DNA of 41,224 nucleotides from an uncultured bacterium (GTDB lineage Bacteria > Verrucomicrobiota > Lentisphaeria > Victivallales > UBA1829): contig CASFTV010000028.1 in the NCBI GenBank assembly GCA_949297765.1, positions 1 to 41,224 of the forward strand. Reading direction: 5' to 3'. This document shows, piece after piece, positions 15,421-25,800 of the stretch. Made by a program: the position numbers and the translations under genes. The notes beneath the pieces are model-generated. The model made no database searches. It was not told the origin of the DNA and saw only the letters and a list, made by a program, of their open reading frames with translations. Positions within the stretch are counted from its first letter, which is position 1. Every line of letters starts with the position of its first letter.

Positions 15421-17316
15421 TCAGGATTTTTTTGCTTCCGGCCGGAGACAATCTTCCGCTTCCCCTTCGAAGGAGAACACCGTCCAGCCTTCGCCGATCA
15501 TCCAGCAGGAGGAGCGGACCGGATATTCCAGGACCGTCTTGACTCCCTGAAAATACTCCTCCTGCGGGCCGTTGCAGTTGAACAGACGGAGAAACAGGCG
15601 AAGGCGTTTCCCGTCCATTTCCGGAACGTAGGGATTCAGTGCATCGAACGGCAGCATCACATTGTACTCCAGTCCGCCGGGAAACGGCGTGATTTCGCAG
15701 AAACGTCCCGGCAGAAGGGCATTCACCGGAAACGGTCCGCGATATTCGGAGGGCGCCCCGGTGAAATGCAGCTCGGGACCGGAATCGGTCAGACCCGTCT
15801 GAAAGTTGTAAAAGGAGAATTCCTTCCGGCAGACGCGGTCAAAGGTCAGACCGATCTGAAGGCTGTCGCCGAAGAAGAGAAAGCGTCCGTGTTTCTTCTG
15901 CACATGCACCGGATCGACAACGCGGGCGCGAAGCCGGAGCCCCTCCTTTTCCGCCGAAAGCGTGAGGCGGGCGGAGCAGTCGCCCGGTCCCTGCCAGAGA
16001 CCTTTGTGAACCTGTTCGGGCCGTCCCAGTTCAAAGCTCATTCCGGAACGCAGAAAGGTCAGTTTCCGCCGGGCGGAGCAGATCAGTTCCCCGTCCGAAA
16101 AGAGCGCGGAAAACTCCTCCGCTCCGGCGGGATCGCGCGGATGGACCGGAATCGGAATGGTCCGTCGCTCTCCCGGCCCGAGATGCACCGGATGCGTTTC
16201 CTGCCCGCAGGTCAGAATCCCGTTGTGCGCCTTCGTATCATGGGAGGCAAGAGAGACCTCCACGCGGGAAACACCGTCCGCACCGGCAGTTCCTTCCAGA
16301 TTCAGTTCCATCGGCTGCGTCAGCTGAAGCGAACTGGTGAGGGAAAGGCCGCTTCCCTCCTCAAACACGGTGACGGCAAGATGCGGCCGGTTCATCCCCG
16401 GAGGAATATCCAGCTGGAATGAATCTCCGTCAACGGGGAATTCCCGGTTTCCGCAGACAGCGGAACCCCGCAGCGCATCCGCGAGGCGGAGTGTGATCGT
16501 CCGTCCCGGAAGAAGCGGTTCCGCAGCGGAAAGGACAAGACGTTTCCGCGCGGCGTCCTGCCGTCTGACGGCGTCCTCATATCCTTCCGACTCCAGCATG
16601 CGGACAAGTCCGGGCGATCCATACAATTTCCCTCCGCCTTCGACAAGAGTTCTTCCGTTCCGGATGGCGTCGGCGATCGCTGCCGGAGAACACGCGTCGG
16701 CGAAGACGAGGGTCCGGACACCGCCGAATGTGTCGATATCGTTCTCTTCCGGAGAGCTGCCGCACGGAGGAAAGTCCGGCGAGTACACGGTATGCGGACG
16801 GTTTCTCCGCCTGGGGTTGTGGGTGTCGCAGCCCGCGACCGGCGTATAACCGTACCGGGAGAAAAGATCCCGGCTGAACGAATCCCCTGTTCGGAAGTTC
16901 CAGCCGTTGAAATATTCAAAGCCGTCCAGAAGTTTTTCCCGGAAGCAGTCGTGGAAGAGTCCGGATGTCTGAAGCTCAAAGCCGGCCGGATGCGCGAACA
17001 GGAGAAGATCCGACCGCGATTTCAGAAAGCGCAGCTTTTCCATCGGGGTTCCGCAATCCGGCGGAGGCCCTTCGTATCCCATGGCAATGATGTGGGCGAA
17101 ACTGAACATCTGTTCGCTTCCGCGGCAGACCAGAAACGGCGACCGGCAGCTCCGGAGGATCTCCTCAAGGAGAGGTGTTGTCTGCGGAACCGCCATGATT
17201 CCGGCGTCGTACCCCGCATAGGAGAGTGCGGCGGCGAACAGTTCGCAATCGTCCTCCGCGTACCATTGGCAGTGGGTGTCCACGAAGAAGATCTTTTTGT
17301 TCCCGAGCGTCAGCAT
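15421..17316 (-). CDS. PHP-like protein with C-terminal CBM9-like domain
   Basis: 631 residues, no signal peptide. Residues about 1-260 resemble the PHP metal-dependent phosphoesterase fold: FFVDTHCQWYAEDD at the start, LLLFAHPAGFE, FEYFNGWN, VAGCDTHNPR and a closing AIADAIRNGRTLV. The first two metal-binding sites look altered: the HxH motif is HCQ, and the usual DH after the second strand is replaced by AVPQ. It may therefore be a divergent or inactive PHP protein. The middle is beta-rich. From about 430 to the end is a CBM9-like domain (FFGDSLQIGLTFD, PFDALNPYVPEMDG) like that of the secreted hydrolase at 8128. It starts 11 nt after the IclR gene and should be cotranscribed with it. Its activity is unknown; a role in sensing or processing glycan fragments is a guess. 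Confidence 0.6.
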   Translation of the reverse strand: MLTLGNKKIFFVDTHCQWYAEDDCELFAAALSYAGYDAGIMAVPQTTPLLEEILRSCRSPFLVCRGSEQMFSFAHIIAMGYEGPPPDCGTPMEKLRFLKSRSDLLLFAHPAGFELQTSGLFHDCFREKLLDGFEYFNGWNFRTGDSFSRDLFSRYGYTPVAGCDTHNPRRRNRPHTVYSPDFPPCGSSPEENDIDTFGGVRTLVFADACSPAAIADAIRNGRTLVEGGGKLYGSPGLVRMLESEGYEDAVRRQDAARKRLVLSAAEPLLPGRTITLRLADALRGSAVCGNREFPVDGDSFQLDIPPGMNRPHLAVTVFEEGSGLSLTSSLQLTQPMELNLEGTAGADGVSRVEVSLASHDTKAHNGILTCGQETHPVHLGPGERRTIPIPVHPRDPAGAEEFSALFSDGELICSARRKLTFLRSGMSFELGRPEQVHKGLWQGPGDCSARLTLSAEKEGLRLRARVVDPVHVQKKHGRFLFFGDSLQIGLTFDRVCRKEFSFYNFQTGLTDSGPELHFTGAPSEYRGPFPVNALLPGRFCEITPFPGGLEYNVMLPFDALNPYVPEMDGKRLRLFLRLFNCNGPQEEYFQGVKTVLEYPVRSSCWMIGEGWTVFSFEGEAEDCLRPEAKKS

Positions 17317-17326
17317 CGCGTCCCTC

Positions 17327-18079
17327 TCAGAAAATTCCGCTCAGCGCCGAGCTGATCTGGTATGTGGCTCGGATGACCTGTTCCCGGAAGGGATTCCGGA
17401 ACAGGTACGCGGGGATGATGCTTGCAACCGCGGCAATGACGCGGGAATCCTTTCCATACAGAGGGAACGCCACCACGGTCTGTCCGCCCTTCTCCCGGAT
17501 GACAACATGGTTCTCCCGGAATTTTCTCAGTTCCCCGAGATAGTTTTCCCGCGTCAGAGGCTCCGGCCAGAGATCTTTGGCGTCCGGAGGCAGTTCGATC
17601 GGCTGAAGCTGATCGTAAAGATTCTTCTGCTCTTCCTCCGGCGCATGCGAAAGAAGCAGTTTGCCGGACGGCGTCATCAGAACGTCTTCGCACGACAGTG
17701 GATTGTAGTCGACCCGCAGCGTGTGCTCCGGTTCCGCGTGGCAGAGAATGTAACGTCTCCGCCCGTGCAGAACAATCAGTTCGATTTTCACCCTGTACTC
17801 CATGGAGAACTCCCGGAACAGCGGATCCGCTTTCCAGACAAGCTCCGGACGGTACAAATTGCTGTGGCAGATGTTCATGACCGCCGGCCCAAGACGGTAT
17901 CCCTTCCGTTTGCCCACCCGTTCGATAAATCCCAGTTCCTGCATCGAGTTCACAATATGAAAACAGGTCGACGGCTGAACATGAATGATCTTCGCCAGTT
18001 CGCTGATCCCCCAGATTTTCTGCGGCTCTCCCGCGACCGCACTCAGAAGGGTGAAGGCTCGTTGAATCACTTGAATCAT
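17327..18079 (-). CDS. IclR-family transcriptional regulator
   Basis: 250 residues. The N-terminal winged helix (VIQRAFTLLSAVA, WGISELAKIIHVQPSTCFHIVNSMQELGFIERV, GYRLGP) and the C-terminal ligand domain (LTRENYLGELRKFRENHVVIREKGGQTVVAFPLYG) are characteristic. The ATG at 18079 is preferred to that at 18094 because GGAG lies 9 nt upstream of it and none precedes the other. It is divergent from the 11-kb glycan operon that begins at 18234, and the AT-rich palindromes between the two are likely binding sites. IclR proteins in such a position usually control the divergent catabolic operon; the effector is not known. Confidence 0.9.
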   Translation of the reverse strand: MIQVIQRAFTLLSAVAGEPQKIWGISELAKIIHVQPSTCFHIVNSMQELGFIERVGKRKGYRLGPAVMNICHSNLYRPELVWKADPLFREFSMEYRVKIELIVLHGRRRYILCHAEPEHTLRVDYNPLSCEDVLMTPSGKLLLSHAPEEEQKNLYDQLQPIELPPDAKDLWPEPLTRENYLGELRKFRENHVVIREKGGQTVVAFPLYGKDSRVIAAVASIIPAYLFRNPFREQVIRATYQISSALSGIF

Positions 18080-18093
18080 AAAAAACAGCTCCA

Positions 18094-18223
18094 TTTTTAA
18101 TAATGTTAAATATTATATTCTTTTTTTATTAATTTTCAAGATTTTTCTCAAAAGACTCTTGTTTTTTTTGGAAAAATAGAGTATATAATATAATATTAAA
18201 AACATTTTTAATAATATTAAAAA
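18094..18223. promoter_or_regulatory. AT-rich divergent control region with palindromic IclR-type sites
   Basis: A perfect palindrome TTTTTAATAATATTAAAAA lies at 18205-18223, ending one base before the ribosome site of the 18234 gene. A similar copy, TTTTTAATAATGTTAAATA (18094-18112), lies next to the IclR start, with two of its nine arm pairs changed. The left arms are identical over 10 bases. The two sites bracket both promoters, as expected for a divergent regulator. Confidence 0.6.
18159..18189 (+). promoter_or_regulatory. Putative promoter of the glycan operon
   Basis: TTGTTT (18159-18164) and TATAAT (18184-18189) with a 19-nt spacer; TATATA at 18182 would give 17 nt. The expected transcription start falls just before the palindrome at 18205-18223. 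Confidence 0.45.
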
Positions 18224-18233
18224 GGAGAGGGCA

Positions 18234-19796
18234 ATGTCAGGTCGGAGCATTCTGAATCGGGGGGAATACCTGGATCGTCTGTACGGCTGCTGGAGCGGCA
18301 AGAACATCGGCGGCACACTCGGGGGGCCGATGGAGGGGAAACGGGAATTCTTCAATGTGGACTTTTATACGCAGGATCTTTCCGGGAAACCTGCGCCGAA
18401 CGACGATCTGGATCTTCAGCTGATCTGGCTTCTGGCGGTGGAGGAGCAGGGCGTGTACCGGCTCAACGAACGGATTCTTGCCGAGTACTGGATGAACTGC
18501 ATTACGGCGCCGTGGAATGAATACGGCGTGGCGAAAACCAATATCGCCAACGGACTGTTTCCGCCGCTTTCGGGAGCGTTCAACAATGAGATCTGGCGCA
18601 ACAGCAACGGCGCGTGGATCCGTTCGGAGATCTGGGCGGCGCTTTTTCCGGGCGATCCCGATGAAGCGCTGAAGTTCGCCTACTGCGACGCCTGCGTGGA
18701 CCACTCCGGCGAGGGGATTTATGCGGAACTCTTCACTGCGGCGCTGGAGAGCGCGGCCTACATTGAGCAGGATATCCCGAGTCTGATCCGCATTGCGCTC
18801 TCCAAGATTCCGGAAAATTCTCTGACGGCGCAATGCGTCGAGTGTGCGGTCCGGCAGCACCGGGAGGGACGGAGTCTCAAAGATGCCCGCGACGCCGTGC
18901 TCGAACATCGCGGCCGCTTCGGACATCCGGGATGGGATGGTTATTTCCAGGCGCCGGCTCATATCGGTTTTGTCGTTCTTGCCCTTCTCTACGGGGAAGG
19001 GGATTTTTCGAAAACGGTCTGCGCCGCGGTCAACTGCGGCGACGATACCGACTGCACCGCCGCCACCGCGGGCGCCGTGATGGGCATCCTGCTCGGCCGT
19101 TCGGGAATCCCGGAAAAATGGATGAAGCCGATCGGCGAGACCATTGAAACCATCGCGGTCAAACGGTACAGGACGCACATCCCGGAGACGCTGTCCGAAC
19201 TTGTCAGGCGGACCGCCGCGTGCCGGGAACTCATCCAGATGGAAAATCCGGAACTGCTGCGGATTGACGATGCGGAAACGCAGATCTCCCGGAGCCGGAA
19301 AGAGAAATGCGCCGGTTCCGCCGAAGCCGAAACCATCTGGAAAAAATGCGACGGAAAGAGCGTAGCGTTCGATTTTCCCTGGGGCCGTCTGACGCTCACT
19401 TATGAACAGGGGCCTGTCGTGGAGGCGTTTGCGTCGCAGACGATCACTCTTCATCTGTTCTCCCGGTTTTACGATTCCCTCCCGCTGCAGCTGGAGTGGA
19501 TGCTTCCGGAAGGCTGGGAAATTTCACCTTCCGGAACACAGGAGATGGTTCTGATGTCTCAGCTCCAGAGCTCGCTTTCCGTGCGGCTCACGGCGGGGGC
19601 GTTCCGGGAGTCGGCGTTTGAGCAGATTCCGGTGAGACTCCGGATCGCCGGACGGAAAACGCCCTGGTATATTTCCATTCCGTTCCAGTGCCGCGGCGGA
19701 GCGGTCTGCGGTCACGACGACGGTTTCCCCGGCGAACGGAAGGAGTTCATTCTGCGGATTGATGCGTGGAGAAACGCTTTGCAGGAGAAAGGATAA
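18234..19796 (+). CDS. ADP-ribosylglycohydrolase-family protein, divergent subgroup
   Basis: 520 residues. Residues about 10-330 have the all-helical ADP-ribosylglycohydrolase fold: YGCWSGKNIGGTLGGPMEG, NDDLDLQLIWLLAVEEQG (Asp57, Asp58, Asp60), and NCGDDTDCTAATAGAVMGILLG (Asp270, Asp271, Asp273), which supply the two sets of metal ligands. The first motif is DDLD instead of the more usual DDT-type, as in members found in carbohydrate gene clusters. The last 150 residues are beta-rich and of unknown function. AAGGAG lies about 7 nt before the ATG. It is the first gene of an operon of glycosidases, so its substrate may be a glycoside rather than an ADP-ribosylated protein; this is inference from context. 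Confidence 0.8.
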   Translation: MSGRSILNRGEYLDRLYGCWSGKNIGGTLGGPMEGKREFFNVDFYTQDLSGKPAPNDDLDLQLIWLLAVEEQGVYRLNERILAEYWMNCITAPWNEYGVAKTNIANGLFPPLSGAFNNEIWRNSNGAWIRSEIWAALFPGDPDEALKFAYCDACVDHSGEGIYAELFTAALESAAYIEQDIPSLIRIALSKIPENSLTAQCVECAVRQHREGRSLKDARDAVLEHRGRFGHPGWDGYFQAPAHIGFVVLALLYGEGDFSKTVCAAVNCGDDTDCTAATAGAVMGILLGRSGIPEKWMKPIGETIETIAVKRYRTHIPETLSELVRRTAACRELIQMENPELLRIDDAETQISRSRKEKCAGSAEAETIWKKCDGKSVAFDFPWGRLTLTYEQGPVVEAFASQTITLHLFSRFYDSLPLQLEWMLPEGWEISPSGTQEMVLMSQLQSSLSVRLTAGAFRESAFEQIPVRLRIAGRKTPWYISIPFQCRGGAVCGHDDGFPGERKEFILRIDAWRNALQEKG

Positions 19797-19802
19797 AAGC
19801 CC

Positions 19803-21470
19803 ATGAAACTTGTCCGACCCCCGGGAAGCATCCCGGATGACCGTGTCCGCTGTTATGTTCCGCCCGTCCGGATCGTTGATTCCCGGAACTGCCGCGATCT
19901 GAAACAGCTTCTGCGCCCCGGCTGCGGGCAGCCAACCATCTGGGCCGGTTCCGGAGCCATGCTGGAAGCGGGAAGTTTTCTGCTGATTGATTTCGGCAGG
20001 GAACTGCACGGCGGAGTCCGTCTGATTACGGGAAGATTTCCTTCCGGACGTCCGAAGAGGATCCGGATCAGGTTCGGAGAATCGGTCGGGGAAGCGTCGG
20101 CGGAACCGGACAACGATCACGCGATGCACGATACCGTGATCGAACTGGCGACCATGGGCGGGACGGAATTCGGAAACACGGCGTTCCGCTTTGTCCGGAT
20201 CGACAACCTGGAGGAGGATGCGCTGGAACTGCGGGAGATCGCCGCGGTGTTTCTGTTCCGCGATCTGGATTACAAAGGCTCCTTCGAATCGGATGATCCT
20301 CTTCTCAACCGCATTTTCCGGACCGCGGGCTATACCCTTCAGCTCTGCATGCAGGATTATCTCTGGGACGGCGCCAAACGAGACCGCCTGATCTGGATGG
20401 GGGATCTTCATCCGGAAATCACCGCGGCAAATGTGCTGTTCGGAGAAAACGGGACCGTGAAGCGGAGTCTGGACCGGATGCGCGACGAAACCGTTCTTCC
20501 GGCGTTCATGAACGGAATTTCCAGTTATTCCGTCTGGTATGTGATCGCAATGTACGATTTCTTCCTGGCGCACGGCAATATGGAATATCTGCTTTCGCAG
20601 AAAGAGTATCTTCTGGAGCTTCTGAAACTTCTGGAGACGCAGATCGGAGAAGACGGATCCGAACGGCTGGGCGGATGCCGGATTCTGGACTGGGGGTCCC
20701 GGCACGACGAGCGGTCGCTTCATGCAGGGCTTCATGCTCTTCTCGCATGGGGTTTTGAGGCCGGAAGGAAACTCTGCGCCGCGCTGCACGTCCCGGAACA
20801 GGAACGCTTCTGCATGGAGGTTCTTGCCCGCCTGAAGCGCTATGTGCCTCCGGAGTGCGACGGGAAATCCGCAAATGCCCTGCGGGTCCTCGCCGGACTG
20901 GCCGATGCGGAAACGGTCAACCGGGAGAAACTGTCGGTCAATCCGTTCCGGGGGCTTTCCACGTTTCACGGCGGATATGTCCTTTCCGCAAGAGCCCGCG
21001 CGGGAGATATCGCCGGCGCATTGGAGGTTCTCCGGAAATACTGGGGCGGAATGCTCGAACTCGGCGCAACAACCTTCTGGGAGCATTTCGACATCGCGTG
21101 GATGGAAAACGCATCTCCGATTACGGAGTTTCCGTCGGACGGGAAAATCGACGTTCACGGAAGCTACGGGGAATCCTGTTTCAAAGGGTACCGGAACAGT
21201 TTGTGTCACGGCTGGTCGTGCGGGCCGGTTCCCTTTCTCGCAGAGACGGTTCTGGGAATTCATGTGGAGGAGCCGGGCTGCCGGAAAATCCGTCTGGCTC
21301 CGCAGATCGGGGATCTCTCATTTGTCAAAGGGAGCTATCCGACTCCGTACGGAATTCTGCAGATCGAACTCAGAAAGGAACGGGACCGGAATCTTTCCGT
21401 GGACTACAGCGCTCCGGAAGAGGTCGAGGTCGTCATGGATCCGGGCCTGCTCCGGAAGATTCGTCGATAA
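19803..21470 (+). CDS. GH78-like alpha-L-rhamnosidase
   Basis: 555 residues. A beta-sandwich is followed by an (alpha/alpha)6 barrel. The GH78 hallmark is [14 protein letters not shown] at residues 188-201, matching the D-x-x-x-R-[DE] and W-x-GD pattern that carries the acidic residues, and ATTFWEHFD carries the probable general base Glu427. The C-terminal part ([21 protein letters not shown]) is also typical. The expected reaction is hydrolysis of terminal alpha-L-rhamnose, with inversion. No signal peptide is visible, so it may act on imported oligosaccharides. It starts 6 nt after the upstream gene. Rhamnose breakdown would yield L-lactaldehyde, the substrate of the FucO encoded nearby. 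The rhamnose specificity is family-based. Confidence 0.8.
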   Translation: MKLVRPPGSIPDDRVRCYVPPVRIVDSRNCRDLKQLLRPGCGQPTIWAGSGAMLEAGSFLLIDFGRELHGGVRLITGRFPSGRPKRIRIRFGESVGEASAEPDNDHAMHDTVIELATMGGTEFGNTAFRFVRIDNLEEDALELREIAAVFLFRDLDYKGSFESDDPLLNRIFRTAGYTLQLCMQDYLWDGAKRDRLIWMGDLHPEITAANVLFGENGTVKRSLDRMRDETVLPAFMNGISSYSVWYVIAMYDFFLAHGNMEYLLSQKEYLLELLKLLETQIGEDGSERLGGCRILDWGSRHDERSLHAGLHALLAWGFEAGRKLCAALHVPEQERFCMEVLARLKRYVPPECDGKSANALRVLAGLADAETVNREKLSVNPFRGLSTFHGGYVLSARARAGDIAGALEVLRKYWGGMLELGATTFWEHFDIAWMENASPITEFPSDGKIDVHGSYGESCFKGYRNSLCHGWSCGPVPFLAETVLGIHVEEPGCRKIRLAPQIGDLSFVKGSYPTPYGILQIELRKERDRNLSVDYSAPEEVEVVMDPGLLRKIRR

Positions 21471-21490
21471 AAAAACAAAGGGAGAACAGC

Positions 21491-22285
21491 ATGAACACGA
21501 ATTCAAGCGGATTTCCATTTCCCGGATTCCGGAACAGGAAAAAACAGGGAAAATGGACGGGTTTCACTCTGATAGAGCTTCTGATCTGTATTGCGATCAT
21601 TGCCGTCCTGGTGAGTCTGCTTCTTCCGGCTCTGAGCAAGTCCCGGGAGGCGGCGAAACGCATTACCTGCACATCGAAACTGAAGCAGATCGGCATGGCG
21701 CTGTTTCAGTATGCCGGAGACAACACCTCCTATGCGGCCGAGCCGCACACCCTCCTGTTCGGATGGCACGGAAAGGAGGAGTCGGGATGGCCGTTTGAAA
21801 ATCTCGGCTATCTGAACCGGAAGAATTTTCTCCGGTGCCCTTCGGATCTGAAACCCCGGACCGGATTCAGTCATATTTATGACAACATCTGCTATACGAA
21901 TGTGAGCTATCATGTGACTCAGAACATGGCGGGAATCCTGACGTACAACGGGAGCTTCTGGTCTGCAACCGGCGCGAACTGGAAAACCGTTTTCCCCGTT
22001 CCCGTCCGGCTGGAACAGGTGAAACGGCCTGCGGGAATTGTCTACTGGACGGAAAACCGGAACGGATTCGTCAACAATGAGAGCGGAAGAGCCGACTGGA
22101 CACAGCCGAATAAATTCGCCATGACGGAAACCATCTCAAGCGGAGAGAATTACAGCTTCTTCCTCCATCCGGGAGGAGCCGGGACGCTGTTTGTCGACGG
22201 GCATGTGAAAATCCTTCCCTTCAGCGAAGTCCAGGCGGCGGGAAATCCGACCTCCGCCGCACATCCTTATCTTTCCTGGTACTGA
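21491..22285 (+). CDS. Pseudopilin-like protein with H-X9-DG motif (second copy)
   Basis: 264 residues. After a basic leader ([11 protein letters not shown]) comes [21 protein letters not shown], a canonical prepilin cleavage site (G before F, E at +5) with its hydrophobic helix. [28 protein letters not shown] follows, as in DUF1559-type proteins. [12 protein letters not shown] near the C-terminus is the H-X9-DG signature. The ATG at 21491 has GGGAGA 5-10 nt upstream; the frame is open far upstream but that part overlaps the rhamnosidase gene. It lies inside the glycan operon and is the second such gene beside glycosidases in this window, after 7341-8093. Confidence 0.9.
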   Translation: MNTNSSGFPFPGFRNRKKQGKWTGFTLIELLICIAIIAVLVSLLLPALSKSREAAKRITCTSKLKQIGMALFQYAGDNTSYAAEPHTLLFGWHGKEESGWPFENLGYLNRKNFLRCPSDLKPRTGFSHIYDNICYTNVSYHVTQNMAGILTYNGSFWSATGANWKTVFPVPVRLEQVKRPAGIVYWTENRNGFVNNESGRADWTQPNKFAMTETISSGENYSFFLHPGGAGTLFVDGHVKILPFSEVQAAGNPTSAAHPYLSWY

Positions 22286-22308
22286 AATATGAAAATGGGA
22301 GACCGGTC

Positions 22309-22881
22309 ATGAAATCTCTGTTTCTTTTCTTTCTGCTTTCTCTGTCGTTGTCCGTTTCCGCCGCGGGAACGGAGATGGAGCTGCTGTTCAGTACGGACGG
22401 CGGAAAACAATGGACGCGCGATTTTCCGGTTGTCACGCTCGGCAAACCGCAGTTCCTTCTGAAAATCACCGGAAAAGTGAAGGAAGATCCGGAAAAAATC
22501 GTCAACCGCGACATCGGCTGCCGGATCTGGAACGACGCCGACTTCGCCTCCGCCGGACGGGGAAAAGCCGACTTCGCCGGAAAAACCGTCTACATCCAGT
22601 TTCCGAACCGGATCCGGAATATTCAGCCGACGCTTCGTGAATTCATTTACGAAGTCGATCTCGGAGCACGGGGAACGGGGGTGCTCGGCACCGGAAACGG
22701 AAGGGATTCAAAAGGAAAAATCATCCATGCGGAACTTCCGCCCTGCGCCGCCCGCCGTCCGGGAGAGGTTTATTTCACTGCGATGGTCGCCTATGCCGTC
22801 CGGGAAAACCCCTCGGGTAAATTGAAATGGAATCTCACCAGAACGGAATTTTCCGTTTCCATAAAGGAGGAGGCGCAATGA
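22309..22881 (+). CDS. Small secreted protein of unknown function
   Basis: 190 residues with a clear Sec signal peptide (MKSLFLFFLLSLSLSVSAAG). The mature part is beta-rich with no motif I recognise; MELLFSTDGGKQW and VYFTAMVAYAVREN suggest a beta-sandwich. GGGAG precedes the ATG. The stop overlaps the next start (ATGA). It sits between the pseudopilin-like gene and the GH2-like gene, so it may be a partner of one of them outside the inner membrane, but nothing in the sequence shows this. Confidence 0.8.
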   Translation: MKSLFLFFLLSLSLSVSAAGTEMELLFSTDGGKQWTRDFPVVTLGKPQFLLKITGKVKEDPEKIVNRDIGCRIWNDADFASAGRGKADFAGKTVYIQFPNRIRNIQPTLREFIYEVDLGARGTGVLGTGNGRDSKGKIIHAELPPCAARRPGEVYFTAMVAYAVRENPSGKLKWNLTRTEFSVSIKEEAQ

Positions 22882-25800
22882 GATTGAGATTTCTCCTGCT
22901 TCTGCTTGTTTTCTGTCCGCCGGTCTTCTGTCCGGCCGGAGAGGAGGCCGTCCGCTTGCCGGAGACCTCTCTCAAAGTTCAGAACGGTATCCGGTTCTGG
23001 GTGGCCGACACGCTTCCGGAAGGGAGGTATTATCTCTGTCTCTCATACGACGCGGGAAAAAACGGATCGGAGAGGCTGGCAAGATCGCTGTTCCTCAACG
23101 GCTGCATCGTCGAGGCGTCCCGGGCGACGGCCTTCCGTTTCCGCAACGGGACGTATTTCGTGACGATGCAAAGCGACCGGCCGTACCGGATCCGGAAAGG
23201 GGACACCCTCTCTCTTGCAGCGCAGCAGAACGGACGCGTGGAATATCTGGAATTCCGGAAAACACCCCTGCCGCTCCTTCCCCTGCTTCTGCCGTCTCCG
23301 AAACGAAATCAGCTGGAACAGATCTGGTCGGACACCGGCTCCGGGCTGACCGCAGATCATCTGCGCTTCAAACTCCGGAATCTGAGCGGAAAAGAACGCG
23401 TCCTCTCCCTCCGGATCCGGATTGTGGATTATTACGGGACTCCGGTTGTGGAACGGGATCTGAAACTCCGTTTGACCGGAGAGCGGGAGATCGTTCTGCC
23501 GTACTGTTCCGGCACCTCCGCCCAGTACCGCGCGTATGTGCATCTGAAGGATTCGGAAGGCCGGGAGAAGACATTCGCCTATTCCGTCCTGGCCGACGGG
23601 CCCGATGCGGAAGGCGGACGCCGTTTCCTCCAGCATCTGAACTCCGGCTGGGAGATCGCCGAGATCCCCGATGACGGAACCTTGAACACCCGGACCCTTC
23701 AGAAAACTCCGCCGCCGGATGCGAAGTTCAGGAAGACGAATCTTCCCCGCACCTGGGATACTCACATCGCATTTTTCCGGAAGACGTTCCGTCCCGTGTT
23801 TGCCCGGCAGGGAAAGCGGTTTTTCCTGCATGTTTCGCGTCTGGCGCTGGAGGCGGATTTCTATCTGAACGGCAGACTCGTCCACCGGCACGGGATTTCG
23901 GAGGCGTATGCACCGTTTGAATTCGAAGTCACCGATACGCTGAACAGAGACGGCGACAACACGCTTCTGATCTGCGCCCGCGGGAAAATCGCCGGATCCG
24001 TGCAGGCGAATCTGCGGCGGAAACACTTCAACGTGGAAAGTGAAATGAGGGCGATGAATCATCTGATGCCGGGATTCAGCGAAATCCGTCTGGAGAGTTC
24101 CCCGGAACACCGCCTGTGCAATCCGCGGATCGTGACCGACTTCCGGGAAAAACAGATCCGAGTGAATGCGGATCTGCCGAAAGGGTTCCGGATGCGCAAC
24201 CGCGTTCTTTTCCGAAACAGGGAGGTCGTTCCTCCGTTCGGCGAATCGGTCCGCTGGGAGAATCCGATTCTGTGGGGACCGGATTCGTTTCCTCTGCTCC
24301 GTCTGGAAAGCACCGTGTATGCGCCGGACGGATCGGTCGCGGACATCAGGAACACCCGCTTCGGTTTCCGGGAGATCCGTGCGGAGGGAATGAATCTGGT
24401 CTGGAACGGGAAACGTGTCCGCTTTCCCGGTCAGGCGTTCCAGTCCACATGGTACCGGGCGTTCATGCGGCCGGACCGGAGGGATCTTGTGCGTGCCCGG
24501 ATTCTGGAGCTGATCGCGGACGGCCATCGCTGTCTGCGGCACATTTACGGGGATACCCATATCGCCGACATCGCCGACGAGGAAGGAATTCTGCTGACCT
24601 ACGGGATGGCGGTTCCGCACGGCCCCGCAAAACAGAAGTTCTCCAGTGACAGCTTCTGGGAAAACACCCTTGCGAACAATCTTCAGACAATCCGTCATGA
24701 GTTCAATCATCCTTCGATTTTCACCTGGTACACCGGAAACGAGCTGTTCGCCGAGTCGGAAGATCTGCATTTCCGGCGGACCGCGCCTCTTGCGAAGGCG
24801 GTGCAGGCGGCAGATCCGACCCGTTTCACCGAATGCGGCGGCGATCTGGATCTACACGGACTTTTGAACCTGATTTCTGTCCATTATCCGCTTCAGCCTC
24901 TGAAGGCGCCGGATGCGTATCCGCCGGAAATGTTCTACTGGAGGCTCTTCCGCGATCCGTTCCGCATCGGCGACAAAATCCCGAAAGGAATGATCCGGAC
25001 CACTCCGCTCGTCCTCAGGAAGAGTCCCATTGAATGGGGGAAAAAACCGATTGTCATCAACGAGACCGGCTGGATCCAGTATTATCTTCCGCCGCATGGA
25101 ATGACCGCGTTTGTCGGCGACCGGATCTACGAAAGTCCGGAACGGGTGTTTGAAACCCATACCTTTCTCAACCGGAAAATGGCGGAAGGGCAGCGCGACG
25201 CCGGCGTGTCAATCATCACCCCGTGGAAAGTCTACCGGGACGAGGACATCCGCAAGGTCATTCCTCCGGTTTCCGCCGTGCTCCTTCAGGAGTACAACTC
25301 CTTTTTCACGGGAGAGACGATTCCGTTCGACGTGAATCTTTTTCACGATGCGCTGAAGAAGGAATCCCTTTCCTTTTCCTGGTCCCTGACCAGAGAGGGC
25401 CGGAAGATCGACGGCGCTTCCGAAGTGCTGCTCTGCGATTATGCCGCATCCTTCCGCCGCCGGATCACGCTGAATGCCGCCGTTCCCGGCGTCTATCGGC
25501 TGGAGATCCTTTTCGGAGATGCGGAGCCGATCCGGAAGACCCTCTATTTCTACGACAGGATTCCGCTGAAAAAAGGATTTGTCGTCTCCGGGGACGAGGA
25601 GATCGACTCCCGGAAGGAGCAGCTCCTCCGGAAAGCGGAGGAGGGCGAAACCATTCTGATTCTTCCCCGGAAGGACTATCCCTCCTCCCTGCCGGGCAAT
25701 CTGAGCCTCACCTCGCGCGACGCCTCCGTGAACTACACCTTTTATCCGGATCATCCCGTGTTCAGGGGACTCAAGAGGGAACAGCTCAGTTATTTTTATC

